From NCBI RefSeq assembly GCF_022829295.1, contig NZ_JAKSYH010000090.1, positions 1 to 32,899 of the forward strand: DNA of 32,899 bases. Reading direction: 5' to 3'. This DNA comes from Methylobacterium sp. J-088. Its GTDB lineage: Bacteria > Pseudomonadota > Alphaproteobacteria > Rhizobiales > Beijerinckiaceae. Made by a program: the position numbers and the translations under genes. Positions 7,337 through 16,632 of the stretch are shown here, piece by piece (the stretch's first letter is position 1; each line of letters begins with the position of its first letter). The notes below the pieces were generated by a model that saw nothing but the letters and a program-made list of their open reading frames with translations, ran no database searches and was not told the DNA's origin.

Positions 7337-9601
7337 CTAACCGTTCACACGCTCCACGCTGTTCACAGCACGCTTGCCGCGCAGTTCTGCAATGATTGCA
7401 TTCAGGTGTTGAAGATCCCAGACCGACAGATCGATGGTGATGTCGGTAAAGTCCTGCGTGCGCCGCTTCATCGAAATATTATCGATGTTGCCGTCATGAT
7501 CGGCGATCACCTGAGCGATCTGCGCGAACACCCCCGGCTCGTTGATCGACTTGAGCGCCAGCCGGGCGGGAAAGCGCTCTCCGCCGAGCGCCTCGGTGTC
7601 CCAACGGACGTCGAGCCAGCGCTCCGGCTCGTTGTCGAAAGCGGCGAGCGCCGCGGACTGGATCGGATAGACGGTGACGCCGACCTCGGGGGTCAGGATG
7701 CCGACGATCCGGTCCCCCGGGACGGCGCCACCATTCGGCGCGAAGGTCACCGGCAGATCGCCGGCAAGGCCGCGGATCGGGATCGCGTCGCTGCGCCCCT
7801 CGGCCACTCCGTCCTTGCCGTCGGCGCCCGGGAAGGTCAGCCGCATCGTCTGGTCGGCGGAGCGCACGAGGCGGCCGGCACCGCCGGCCGGCCCCGGTAC
7901 GGCGGCTGGCCGGCGCTCGTCGCGGTGGTCCGGATAGACGGCCCGGACCACGTCGCCCGAGAACATCTCGCCGCGCCCGACGGCGGCGAACACGTCCTCG
8001 GTGGTGGCGCGGGCGAGCCGTGGCAGGGCGCCGCGCAGCTTGTCCTCCGAGAAGGTCTTGGCGGCGCGCTCGAAGGCCCGATCCAGGATCTGGCGGCCGA
8101 GACCGGCATATTGCCGGCGCACCGCAGCCCGTGTCGCCCGGCGGATCGCCGCCCGGGCCTTGCCGGTCACCACCAGGGATTCCCAGGCGGCCGGCGGCGA
8201 GGCGCCGTCCGAGCGCATGATCTCGACCTCGTCGCCGTTGGCGAGTTCGTGCAGCAGCGGCGCCATCCGGCCGTTGATCTTGGCCCCCACCGCGGTGTTG
8301 CCGACGTCGGTGTGGACCGCGTACGCGAAATCGATCGGCGTCGCGCCCCGCGGAAGCGCGATCAGACGGCCCTTGGGGGTGAAGCAGAACACTTGATCCT
8401 GGAACAGCTCCAGCTTGGTGTGCTCCAGGAACTCCTCCGGGCTGTCGCCCTCGGCGAGCAGCTCAATGGTCCGGCGCAGCCACTGATAGGCGCCGCTCTC
8501 GGCCGCCAGCTTCGGGTGGACGCTGCCCTCGCCCTCGCGGCGAACCGGCTCCTTCCCGAATTCCTGACCGAGTTCCTTGTAATGGGCATGCGCGGCGATG
8601 CCGTACTCGGCGATGTCGTCCATGGCGCGGGTGCGGATCTGCAACTCGACGCGTTGGCTCTTCGGCCCGATCACCGTGGTGTGGATCGAGCGGTAATCGT
8701 TCTGCTTCGGGGTCGAGATGTAGTCCTTGTACCGCCCCGGGACCATCGGCCAGCTGGTGTGGACGATGCCGAGCGCCGCGTAGCACGCCTGCACCGTATC
8801 GACGACGACCCGGAAGCCGAAGATGTCGGAGAGCTGCTCGAAGGCGACCGACTTGCGCTCCATCTTCGACCAGATCGAGAACGGCCGCTTCTGCCGGCCG
8901 TTGACCTCTGCGGTGATGCCCTGCGCGCCGAGTTTCTCGGTCAGCACCTGTGCGATGGTCTCGACCACGCTCTCGGACTTGGCGGTGAGCCGGGCGAGCC
9001 GCTGCGTGATGGTGGCGTAGACCTCCGGCTCGATGTTGCGGAAGGCCAGATCCTCCAACTCCTCGCGCAGCTCCTGCATGCCCATGCGGCCGGCGAGCGG
9101 CGCGTAGATGTCCAGCGTCTCCTGCGCGATGCGGTGGCGCTTGTCCTCCCGCATGTGCTGGAGGGTGCGCATGTTGTGCAGGCGGTCGGCGAGCTTGACC
9201 AGCAGAACGCGCACGTCCGCGGCGACCGCCAGCAGCAGCTTGCGGAAGTTCTCGCCCTGCGCGGCCTGCTTTGAGACGAGGTCGAGCCGCTTGAGCTTGG
9301 TCAGCCCGTCGACCAGCGCGCCGATCTCCGGCCCGAACAGGCGGCGGATCTCTTCAAGCGTCGCCTCGGTGTCCTCCACGGTGTCGTGCAGGACCGCGGC
9401 CACGATGGTAGCGTCGTCGAGGTGGAGATCCGTGAGGATCGCGGCGACTTCGAGCGGATGGGCGAAGAACGGGTCGCCCGAGGCGCGCTTCTGCGTGCCG
9501 TGCGCCTGCATGGCGTACACGTAGGCGCGGTTCAGCAGCGCTTCGTCGGCGGTCGGGTTGTAGCGCTTGACCCGCTCGACGAGCTCGTACTGGCGCATCA
9601 T
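7337..9601 (-). CDS. rsh: bifunctional (p)ppGpp synthetase/hydrolase (RelA/SpoT family)
   Basis: Rsh makes and degrades (p)ppGpp, the stringent-response alarmone. With the start at 9601 the protein has 754 residues. The HD hydrolase domain has FFAHPLEVA and AAVLHDTVEDT (H72, D73), so hydrolysis looks intact. The synthetase domain carries YKDYISTPKQNDYRSIH and EYGIAAHAHYK. A TGS domain follows (CFTPKGRLIALPRGATPIDF), then a C-terminal ACT domain ending in KRAVNSVERVNG. I chose the MMRQYELVERV start because alphaproteobacterial Rsh proteins begin there. The frame stays open upstream to a GTG at 9793, which would add 64 low-complexity Pro/Ala residues and place the start 10 bases after the rpoZ stop. 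It is co-directional with rpoZ, probably one operon. Confidence 0.95.
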   Translation of the reverse strand: MMRQYELVERVKRYNPTADEALLNRAYVYAMQAHGTQKRASGDPFFAHPLEVAAILTDLHLDDATIVAAVLHDTVEDTEATLEEIRRLFGPEIGALVDGLTKLKRLDLVSKQAAQGENFRKLLLAVAADVRVLLVKLADRLHNMRTLQHMREDKRHRIAQETLDIYAPLAGRMGMQELREELEDLAFRNIEPEVYATITQRLARLTAKSESVVETIAQVLTEKLGAQGITAEVNGRQKRPFSIWSKMERKSVAFEQLSDIFGFRVVVDTVQACYAALGIVHTSWPMVPGRYKDYISTPKQNDYRSIHTTVIGPKSQRVELQIRTRAMDDIAEYGIAAHAHYKELGQEFGKEPVRREGEGSVHPKLAAESGAYQWLRRTIELLAEGDSPEEFLEHTKLELFQDQVFCFTPKGRLIALPRGATPIDFAYAVHTDVGNTAVGAKINGRMAPLLHELANGDEVEIMRSDGASPPAAWESLVVTGKARAAIRRATRAAVRRQYAGLGRQILDRAFERAAKTFSEDKLRGALPRLARATTEDVFAAVGRGEMFSGDVVRAVYPDHRDERRPAAVPGPAGGAGRLVRSADQTMRLTFPGADGKDGVAEGRSDAIPIRGLAGDLPVTFAPNGGAVPGDRIVGILTPEVGVTVYPIQSAALAAFDNEPERWLDVRWDTEALGGERFPARLALKSINEPGVFAQIAQVIADHDGNIDNISMKRRTQDFTDITIDLSVWDLQHLNAIIAELRGKRAVNSVERVNG

Positions 9602-9803
9602 CCGCCGGGACGGGGCTGGCTCCTGGGAGGGACGCGGGGTCGGGATCACGCGCGATTGTTCCGCAACCGCCGTCTCGGCGCCAGCCCCCTGTGGCGGGGA
9701 CGTGCCGTTCGTCGCCGGGGCAGCCTCGGAACGAGAGAACCCGGCGTCTCCGCCGGGCCCGGTCGTGGTCAGGTCGTGCGCGTCCAGGCCCACGTCTTCC
9801 GGC

Positions 9804-10214
9804 TCACTCGCCCTCGTCGTCGGTCTCGACCGGCGGGGCGAGGTTTTCGAGACCGCGCAGCAGATCTTCCTCGCTCATGCGGTCGAACTGGGGAGCCGCA
9901 TCGTCGCTGGAGGATTGCGGCGCCACCGCGGCGGCGGCCGGCGAGCTCGACAGCAGCGGCACGGTCTCGGCCTCCGGCTCGTCCACCTCGACGTATTTCT
10001 GCATCGAGTGGATCAGCTGCTCCTTGAGGTCGTCGGCCGTGATCGTCTCGTCGCCGATCTCGCGCAGGGCCACGACGGGGTTCTTGTCGCGGTCGCGGTC
10101 GACGGTGAGAGGGGCGCCGGCGGCCAGCAGGCGGGCGCGGTGGCTCGCCAGCAGAACGAGCTCGAACCGGTTCTCGACCTTCTCGATGCAATCTTCGACG
10201 GTGACGCGCGCCAT
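9804..10214 (-). CDS. rpoZ: DNA-directed RNA polymerase subunit omega
   Basis: Omega assists assembly of RNA polymerase and takes part in ppGpp binding. It has 136 residues: a conserved N-terminal core ([36 protein letters not shown]) and a variable acidic tail. The ATG at 10214 has AAGGAG nine bases upstream, which settles the start. rsh lies directly downstream, a pairing that joins an alarmone-responsive polymerase subunit with the alarmone enzyme. The gene diverges from fabD across about 240 bases. Confidence 0.96.
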   Translation of the reverse strand: MARVTVEDCIEKVENRFELVLLASHRARLLAAGAPLTVDRDRDKNPVVALREIGDETITADDLKEQLIHSMQKYVEVDEPEAETVPLLSSSPAAAAVAPQSSSDDAAPQFDRMSEEDLLRGLENLAPPVETDDEGE

Positions 10215-10264
10215 GCGGGGCGGCTCCTTGGGCTTGAGCGACGGGTGATGTCGGGTATGGGCGC

Positions 10265-10293
10265 ACCGTACACCGGATGCCGTTGTGCAACAA
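10265..10293 (-). promoter_or_regulatory. candidate promoter for rpoZ-rsh
   Basis: On the minus strand TTGTTG (10288-10293), a 17-base spacer and TACGGT (10265-10270) lie about 50 bases before the rpoZ ATG. On the other strand, TTGACA at 10356-10361 is the best -35 for fabD, but I find no good -10 for it. Confidence 0.35.
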
Positions 10294-10452
10294 GCACAGC
10301 GGCTTGCGCAGGGCGCACGCCCGCCGGCGGGGCCGCTGCATGGTGCGGCGCATTGTTGACACCTGCGGCAACGGGTGCGAGTCCGCCCGCCATTCCAGAG
10401 GTTCAGCCGACACGGGCGGCGCTCGCGCGCCGCGGAGCGATCAAGACCGGAT

Positions 10453-11397
10453 ATGCGCGCACTCATCTTCCCCGGCCAGGGCAGCCAGGCGGTCGGCATG
10501 GCGCGGGACCTCGCGGCGGCGTTCCCGCAGGCGAAGGCCGTGCTCGACGCGGTCGATGCCGCGCTGGGCCAGAACCTGTCGCGCCTGATGTTCGAGGGGC
10601 CGGCCGAGGCATTGACCCTCACGACCAACGCCCAGCCGGCCCTGATGGCGGCGAGCCTCGCGGTGCTGCGGGTGCTGGAGGCCGAGCGCGGCCTGGACCT
10701 GACCCGCGACGTCGCCTGCGTGGCCGGCCATTCCCTGGGCGAGTACGCGGCTCTGGCCGCCGCCGGCAGCCTGACGATCGCCGATGCCGCAAAACTCCTG
10801 CGCCTGCGCGGCGCGGCCATGCAGGAGGCGGTGGCGCCGGGTGTCGGAGCGATGGCGGCTTTGATCGGAACCGATCTCGAAGCAGCGCGAGATGTCGCCG
10901 AAGCAGCCGCTCAGGAAGCCGGCGGCGGCGTGGTCTGCGACGTGGCCAACGACAACGGCGGCGGTCAAGTCGTTCTGTCGGGCGACCGGGCGGCGGTGGA
11001 GCGGGCCATCGGCCTCGCCGCCGGCCGCGGGATCAAGCGCGCCGTGCTGCTCAACGTCTCGGCGCCGTTCCATTGCCGGCTGATGGCTCCGGCCGCCGAG
11101 GCCATGGCCAGGGCGCTGGCCGCCGTGCCCCTGAACGCCCCGCGCGTCACCCTGTACGCCAACGTGACGGCCGCGCCGGTCTCCGATCCGGAGGCGATCC
11201 GCAAGGCCCTGGTCGCGCAGGTCACCGGAACGGTGCGCTGGCGCGAGAGCATCGCCGCCATGGCGGAAGCGGGCGTCGACAAATTCTATGAGCTTGGCGC
11301 CGGCAAGGTGCTCACCGGCCTCGTCAAGCGCATCGCCCCCCAGGCTGCGGCCAGCGCGATCGGCACGCCGGCCGACGTCGCGGCCTTCGCGCTGTAA
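10453..11397 (+). CDS. fabD: malonyl-CoA:ACP transacylase
   Basis: FabD moves malonyl from CoA to acyl carrier protein, supplying the extender for type II fatty-acid synthesis. The 314 residues are typical. Visible sites are FPGQGSQ (7-12), the nucleophile S94 in GHSLGEYA, R119 in LRLRGAAMQ, which binds the malonyl carboxylate, and H207 in SAPFHCRLM. The ATG at 10453 begins exactly at the family start [12 protein letters not shown]; the longer reading frame upstream is not needed. It is the first gene of the cluster fabD-fabG-acpP-fabF, all on this strand. Confidence 0.97.
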   Translation: MRALIFPGQGSQAVGMARDLAAAFPQAKAVLDAVDAALGQNLSRLMFEGPAEALTLTTNAQPALMAASLAVLRVLEAERGLDLTRDVACVAGHSLGEYAALAAAGSLTIADAAKLLRLRGAAMQEAVAPGVGAMAALIGTDLEAARDVAEAAAQEAGGGVVCDVANDNGGGQVVLSGDRAAVERAIGLAAGRGIKRAVLLNVSAPFHCRLMAPAAEAMARALAAVPLNAPRVTLYANVTAAPVSDPEAIRKALVAQVTGTVRWRESIAAMAEAGVDKFYELGAGKVLTGLVKRIAPQAAASAIGTPADVAAFAL

Positions 11398-11403
11398 CGG
11401 TTT

Positions 11404-11460
11404 TCCGAAGGGCCAAGCCCTTCGGCGGGGTGTCGGGGCGGAGCCCCGATGTCGGGCTTT
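11404..11460 (-). repeat. GC-rich dispersed repeat, copy 3
   Basis: Read on the minus strand this matches the copies at 140-191 and 241-294 (CCCGACATCGGGGC, then GACACCCCGCCGAAGGGC). The similarity continues to about 11490. It occupies most of the 124-base fabD-fabG gap and can form strong hairpins, so it may affect read-through within the cluster. Confidence 0.7.
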
Positions 11461-11521
11461 GCCCTGCACCCGCAGAAGGCCTCGGCCTTTCGAAACCGGA
11501 CGACTTTAAGAGGAGCCCTGC

Positions 11522-12259
11522 ATGTTCGATCTCACCGGCCGCAAGGCCCTCGTCACGGGTGCCACCGGCGGCCTCGGGCAGGCGATCGCCCGGTCGCTGC
11601 ACGCGCAGGGCGCGCATGTCGCCCTCTCGGGCACCCGGCAGGCCGCCCTGGAGGCGCTGGCCGCCGAACTCGGCGCGCGCGCGAGCCCGGTGGTCGCCGA
11701 CCTCGCCGACAAGGATTCGGTCGAAGGCCTCGTCCCGGCCGCCGAGGCCGCGATCGGCCCCCTCGACATCCTCGTGAACAATGCCGGCATCACCCGGGAC
11801 AACCTGTTCATGCGGATGAAGGACGAGGAATGGGAGCAGGTGCTCGCCGTCAACCTCACCGCCGCGTTCCGCCTGTCGCGGGCGGCCGTGAAGGGCATGA
11901 TGCGCCGCCGCTTCGGGCGGATCGTCAATATCGGCTCGGTGGTGGGCTCGACCGGCAATCCCGGCCAGGGCAACTACGCCGCCGCCAAGGCCGGGCTCGT
12001 CGGCCTGACCAAGGCGCTCGCCGCCGAGGTCGCCTCGCGCGGGATCACGGTCAACTGCATCGCCCCCGGCTTCATCACCTCGCCGATGACCGATGCGCTC
12101 AACGACAAGCAGCGCGAGGGCATCCTGACCCGGGTGCCGGCCGGGCGACTCGGCGAGGGCGCCGAGGTGGCGGCGGCCTGCTTGTACCTCGCCTCCGCGG
12201 AAGCCGGCTACGTCACCGGCCACACGCTGCACGTGAACGGCGGTATGGCGATGTACTAG
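11522..12259 (+). CDS. fabG: 3-oxoacyl-ACP reductase
   Basis: FabG is the NADPH-dependent ketoreductase of fatty-acid elongation. The 245 residues form a classical short-chain dehydrogenase. Cofactor motif VTGATGGLG is at residues 11-19, followed by NNAG (86-89) and the catalytic set N111, S139, Y152, K156 (NYAAAKAG). The C-terminal [13 protein letters not shown] matches FabG proteins rather than general SDRs. A strong AGAGGAG precedes the ATG. Neighbours fabD, acpP and fabF make the assignment secure. Confidence 0.97.
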   Translation: MFDLTGRKALVTGATGGLGQAIARSLHAQGAHVALSGTRQAALEALAAELGARASPVVADLADKDSVEGLVPAAEAAIGPLDILVNNAGITRDNLFMRMKDEEWEQVLAVNLTAAFRLSRAAVKGMMRRRFGRIVNIGSVVGSTGNPGQGNYAAAKAGLVGLTKALAAEVASRGITVNCIAPGFITSPMTDALNDKQREGILTRVPAGRLGEGAEVAAACLYLASAEAGYVTGHTLHVNGGMAMY

Positions 12260-12380
12260 GATGTTTATACTGGTCCTGGCCGCCTCCAAACCAAGGGGAA
12301 TCAAGTGCTCCGGCACGCAAACGCCACACCGGTGAAGGGTTTCTGAACGGGCCCTCGCCAGGGCGGGAGCCCTGTGCTAC

Positions 12381-12408
12381 CAACCCCCCGCAGCCGCGCA
12401 GGGGGTTG
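12381..12408. other. stem-loop in the 332-base fabG-acpP gap
   Basis: CAACCCCC (12381-12388) and GGGGGTTG (12401-12408) form a perfect 8-bp stem with a 12-base loop. A smaller GCCCT/AGGGC stem lies just upstream near 12351. There is no T-run, so this is not a clear terminator. A TATACT at 12266-12271 could be a -10 element for acpP, but no good -35 is visible. No gene is seen in 12260-12591. Confidence 0.45.
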
Positions 12409-12591
12409 ACGGTTCAGCGGGTTTTCAGTCCAAGGGCCTCCCGGTGGGGGCATCTCGGTGCACCTTGCCGGTTCACCGTCAGAAGCACGCGCGATCGGAC
12501 ACTGGCCGCTCAACAAGCCCGCAGGGGCGCGACGCGGCCAAGCACCACCCCGAGAAGACTGACAGACCAAAAGGACGAGGACGGAAGACCG

Positions 12592-12831
12592 ATGAGCGAT
12601 ATCGCTGAGCGCGTGAAGAAGATCGTGGTCGAGCATCTGGGCGTCGAGCCCGAGAAGGTGGTCGAGAGCGCCAACTTCATCGACGACCTCGGTGCCGACA
12701 GCCTCGACACGGTCGAGCTGGTGATGGCCTTCGAGGAAGAGTTCAACGTCGAGATCCCGGACGATGCGGCCGAGACCATCCAGACGGTCGGCGACGCCGT
12801 GAAGTTCCTGGAGAAGAACTCCGCCGCCTAA
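12592..12831 (+). CDS. acpP: acyl carrier protein
   Basis: AcpP carries the growing acyl chain on a phosphopantetheine arm. The 79 residues are strongly acidic. The modified serine is S37 in [18 protein letters not shown], the invariant DSL motif. It sits between fabG and fabF as in most bacteria. A 332-base untranslated stretch upstream and a hairpin 14 bases after the stop suggest acpP also has its own transcript, in keeping with the high amounts of ACP needed. Confidence 0.98.
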   Translation: MSDIAERVKKIVVEHLGVEPEKVVESANFIDDLGADSLDTVELVMAFEEEFNVEIPDDAAETIQTVGDAVKFLEKNSAA

Positions 12832-12844
12832 GAGCTGCTCACGA

Positions 12845-12865
12845 AACTCCCGGGCACCGGGAGTT
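12845..12865 (+). terminator. hairpin terminator behind acpP
   Basis: AACTCCCGG and CCGGGAGTT form a perfect 9-bp stem with a 3-base loop, 14 bases after the acpP stop. It is followed by a pyrimidine-rich CTCCCTCT rather than a clean T-run, so it may terminate only part of the transcripts before fabF. Confidence 0.6.
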
Positions 12866-13089
12866 CTCCCTCTGATCGCGACAGCGCAGCGGGAATTGCG
12901 TGAGAGGCTCTCAGGCGCCGGGATTTTTCGGTTCACGCGGCGCGGGTGAGGCGAAACAGCCCCCGCGCCGTCATGCGTTTCAAGGCGCGCAGGCGTGATG
13001 CGTCCCGTCGGGACCGAATCCGCCTCCGGCAGTTATAGACGATGCGCTCCGGCGGCGGCCCGGATGCGCCTCAAGACGGGACGAGTGCG

Positions 13090-14352
<1,263 letters not shown>

Positions 14353-14367
14353 AACTTTATTGCTGCG

Positions 14368-14399
14368 GCGGATTCTTAAGTAAATCACTTAGGATCCGC
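14368..14399. terminator. bidirectional hairpin between fabF and the HEPN gene
   Basis: GCGGATTCTTAAGT pairs with ACTTAGGATCCGC: 13 pairs with one bulged T, one G-U pair and a 5-base AAATC loop. It lies between two convergent genes and overlaps the stop codon of the HEPN gene (14385-14387). No T-run follows on either strand, so termination is inferred from the structure and position. Confidence 0.5.
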
Positions 14400-14915
14400 G
14401 GCCGTCTTCTTCCTCTTCTTTTTGGCGATTTTGGCTTTCTCTAAAAGATGGTTGGCTAGCGATAACAGTTCCAGGGCCCTTTCCGGATCATCGTCGAACT
14501 CATTTTCATGTGCTCGCGGATTTCTGACCCCTTGCATGGCGCCAGCGAATATCCTCATGTATCCCGCCTGCTCATCCTTCTGTGATGCAGAATAAAATTC
14601 ATTTAGGCATAATATTGGACTATTTGGTGAGAACGCTAGTTCCATAAGCTTCACGCCGTCTTGGCCAGGAATTCGCACCCTGCGTTTAATATAATTATTC
14701 ACATATTTGAATGCTTCTAAAACAGCATCTTGATAATGACCTGCGCTGAAGCGCGACTCTGTATGCCTTCTTAGTTCTTCATCTTTAACGCTGGCTAGAT
14801 AGCGTTCCGCCAGTGTAATTGTTCGTTTCGGTGGGGACAGGAGCGGCTGCCCCCCTAAGCCAACTCGCTTTACGATGGCCGAGATCTCACGAGCGAAGGC
14901 GATAACCGGAAGCAT
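14385..14915 (-). CDS. TIGR02391/Hypoth_Ymh family protein with HEPN RNase-like motif
   Basis: This 176-residue protein matches the TIGR02391 (Hypoth_Ymh) pattern. It has GHYQDAVLEAFKYVNNYI (59-76), DGVKLMELAF, then DEQAGYMRIFAGAMQGVRNPRAHEN (114-138) and a C-terminal helix LLSLANHLLEK. The segment R131-N-P-R-A-H136 fits the R-[NDH]-x3-5-H signature of HEPN ribonucleases, which are common in toxin-antitoxin, Abi and CRISPR-linked systems. The tail is Lys-rich (KAKIAKKKRKK). It starts two bases after the stop of the DUF5343-type gene, so translation is probably coupled. Toxin or effector RNase is an inference; the substrate is unknown. Low GC points to transfer. Confidence 0.8.
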   Translation of the reverse strand: MLPVIAFAREISAIVKRVGLGGQPLLSPPKRTITLAERYLASVKDEELRRHTESRFSAGHYQDAVLEAFKYVNNYIKRRVRIPGQDGVKLMELAFSPNSPILCLNEFYSASQKDEQAGYMRIFAGAMQGVRNPRAHENEFDDDPERALELLSLANHLLEKAKIAKKKRKKTAADPK

Positions 14916-14917
14916 AT

Positions 14918-15613
14918 CTATTGATTTCTAAGATGTTTTGCCATACTTGCGAAAATCATCTCAATTTGCGAGTTGGTCGCGTCTGCCGAAATATGTATTT
15001 GTATATTGAGATTTATCGATGTTTCGACTTCAGGTCGGCTTGATCTGTTACCTTGATTCGGTCGTGGCACTTCTGATCCTGGGCTTTCAGGCACACGAGC
15101 GGCAGCAACCTTTTTGGTGGGAGCTGATTTTGATGCAATTGCACTTGAACGACGAGGTGCTTGGTTCGGATCTTCGCTAGGAACTTTACCGGCTGCCAAT
15201 ATAATATACACAGCGGCTTTTCGCTTTGCTGCGCCGGCGCCCAATTTTTCGTGCCTGCTGATCCAATTGATTATCTTATCTTCTTCAGGGTCGGGGGGCT
15301 GGCCAATCTCTATCAACTCTTCTGGATAAGAGTTTTTTAGCAAATACAAGCATACTTCTTTGTATTTATCATCATCCCGCCAATCATAAGCTATATCAGC
15401 CGGCGTTGCATCAGCATTTAGGAGTCCTATTCTGATAAAATTTCCTAAATACTTGCTAGCGGATTTCTCATTAACGCCGATCATTGTTGACAAGTAAGTG
15501 TCAGTTACCTTTTTAGGAATGGATTTCTTAAATGCGGAGCGAAGTTTCCACCACATGCTTACCGGAAATTCGGGTAAATTCAGGTCTGCCACGGTATAGT
15601 TACCTTCTGACAC
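14918..15613 (-). CDS. DUF5343-type protein, partner of the HEPN gene
   Basis: The 231-residue protein has an N-terminal region (about 5-100) resembling DUF5343: a helical, winged-helix-like fold in which KKVTDTYLSTMIG and ASKYLGNFIRIGLLN correspond to the conserved helices. A disordered Pro/Ser/Lys-rich linker (about 135-195) follows. The C-terminal tail, INLNIQIHISADATNSQIEM then IFASMAKHL, is what I associate with DUF5343 proteins from genomic islands. The start is a GTG at 15613 with only a weak AGG upstream. It is first in a two-gene operon with the HEPN gene. I infer a DNA- or ligand-sensing regulator or antitoxin of the HEPN protein; nothing in the sequence proves it. Confidence 0.75.
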   Translation of the reverse strand: MSEGNYTVADLNLPEFPVSMWWKLRSAFKKSIPKKVTDTYLSTMIGVNEKSASKYLGNFIRIGLLNADATPADIAYDWRDDDKYKEVCLYLLKNSYPEELIEIGQPPDPEEDKIINWISRHEKLGAGAAKRKAAVYIILAAGKVPSEDPNQAPRRSSAIASKSAPTKKVAAARVPESPGSEVPRPNQGNRSSRPEVETSINLNIQIHISADATNSQIEMIFASMAKHLRNQ

Positions 15614-15748
15614 TACCTAACAGTTGTTCAGCAGATTTGGACGATATTGCAACTTAAAATTTTAGATATCCACAATCAGATTCTGGGCGGCTTGGATATG
15701 AAAGTCGGTAGCTAAAACTGGTAATAATGCCGTTAGTTTAGGTTAGGA

Positions 15749-15929
15749 TTACCACCCCCGCCGCTCCGCCTCCCCTTGCACCCGCCCCTGCGGGGTGAGC
15801 GTGTGCACCACCTCCGGCAGCGCCTGGGCCAGCTGCGACAGCAGCGTCTCGCGGTCCATCCCAGTCTGCTACTGGAGGGTGTCCACCGTGTCGGGGCCGA
15901 GCGCCCGGGCGAGCTGGTCCGGGGCCACC
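15749..15929 (-). pseudogene. truncated 3' copy of the YidB-like gene
   Basis: Bases 15750-15929 match 16634-16813, the last 180 bases of the intact YidB-like gene, without gaps and with 14 mismatches (about 92 %). The reading frame encodes APDQLARALG...TLTPQG...ERRGW with its own TAA at 15749-15751. One codon has become TAG (TLQ-stop-QTG, where the intact gene reads TLQSQTG), and everything upstream of codon VAP is missing. The AT-rich island abuts its stop codon. Confidence 0.88.
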
Positions 15930-16005
15930 AGTTCGAAGGCGGGGGATGCGCGTCGGTGCCGCTGCGAACCGCTCAATCGCTCAGCCTCCGCACACAGCTG
16001 GTCGC

Positions 16006-16033
16006 TTGCAAACGGAAAGCCCGCGCTTATCCT
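16006..16033 (+). promoter_or_regulatory. candidate promoter of the DUF4926-DUF6883 pair (possibly leaderless)
   Basis: TTGCAA (16006-16011), a 16-base spacer and TATCCT (16028-16033) end only six bases before the ATG at 16040. Transcription would then begin at or next to the start codon. No ribosome-binding site is present, in keeping with a leaderless mRNA. Confidence 0.45.
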
Positions 16034-16039
16034 GACAGC

Positions 16040-16291
16040 ATGGTGTTGGCCCACGCCTATCAGTTCCGCCAGGACGACCCGCGATCGGACCTTCGGGATC
16101 TGGATCGCGTCGCGCTGACGGCTGCGGTGGTCAGCGACGACGGGGACGCGCTGCTGCCCGGGACGGAGGGCACCATCGTCAGCGTCTACCGCGACGGGGA
16201 GGCCTACGTTGTGGAGTTTCCCACGCCGCTCGGCGCCTTGGCGACGGTTCGGCCCGGCGATCTGAAGCTCATCGAACGCGCGCCGATGTGA
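16040..16291 (+). CDS. DUF4926 domain protein
   Basis: This is a small protein of 83 residues. Residues 22-80 (LRDLDRVALTAAVV, then LLPGTEGTIVSVYRDGEAYVVEF, then LKLIE) match the DUF4926 pattern, a small beta-barrel, SH3/KOW-like domain. Function unknown. The ATG at 16040 is the first plausible start; upstream the same frame runs antisense through the YidB remnant. Its stop overlaps the GTG of the next gene (GTGA, 16288-16291), implying translational coupling. Base composition is like the host, unlike the AT-rich pair next door. Confidence 0.72.
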   Translation: MVLAHAYQFRQDDPRSDLRDLDRVALTAAVVSDDGDALLPGTEGTIVSVYRDGEAYVVEFPTPLGALATVRPGDLKLIERAPM

Positions 16292-16629
16292 CGACGCACG
16301 TCGGCGCCGTCGTCTGGACCGTCGAACGGCCCAAGATCGTCGGCTATCTGCTCAATCCTGCGCACACGGATGGCGCCTCCAAGGCGAAGTATCGTCTCGC
16401 GTTCGGCTACACGGCCGATGCACCCGAGCGGCTGGCCGACGATCTGGTGAGCCATGCCGTCGCCCATTGGCCGGGGCGTCGGATGCTGCCCCCGCTCGGG
16501 CGACCGCGGTTGATCTTCGAAGGGCCCGTGAGAGCGCCGGATGGCCGCTCCATGTCCCTGCGCGGCGTGTGGGAGGAGACCGCGCCTGCGCAGCTGCGCT
16601 TCCTCACGGCCTATCCGTGGAAGCCCTGA
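16288..16629 (+). CDS. DUF6883-like protein coupled to the DUF4926 gene
   Basis: This protein has 113 residues and starts with a GTG overlapping the upstream stop. The pattern ERPKIVGYLLNPAHTDGASKAKY, then LAFGY, ADDLVSHAVAHWPGRR and, near the end, LRGVWEETAPAQLRFLTAYP resembles DUF6883, a domain found alone and in polymorphic-toxin neighbourhoods. The family call is from memory of its G-x-SKA-x-Y/F motif and moderately certain. Function unknown. Its stop is three bases from the stop of the convergent YidB-like gene. The overlapping pair is built like a toxin-antitoxin or toxin-immunity operon, but no catalytic motif is recognised. Confidence 0.68.
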   Translation: MTTHVGAVVWTVERPKIVGYLLNPAHTDGASKAKYRLAFGYTADAPERLADDLVSHAVAHWPGRRMLPPLGRPRLIFEGPVRAPDGRSMSLRGVWEETAPAQLRFLTAYPWKP

Positions 16630-16632
16630 GCG

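Larger units (their letters stand above)
14353..15748. other. AT-rich accessory island
   Basis: Composition changes abruptly at the fabF stop. Individual 60-base rows here run at about 33-43 % G+C by my count, against roughly 70 % in the flanking genes. The island holds two leftward genes (DUF5343-type and HEPN/TIGR02391) and about 135 bases of promoter DNA. It ends exactly at the TAA codon of a truncated copy of the YidB-like gene. No integrase, transposase or tRNA is present. The codon usage and composition indicate recent transfer from a lower-GC donor. Confidence 0.85.

Noticed and set aside
7310..9274. 654-codon open frame opposite rsh
   Set aside because: Runs antisense through the clear Rsh protein; an artefact of GC-rich codon use with no recognisable motif.
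9567..11291. 574-codon plus-strand frame across rsh, rpoZ and fabD
   Set aside because: Crosses three well-identified genes in the wrong frame or strand.
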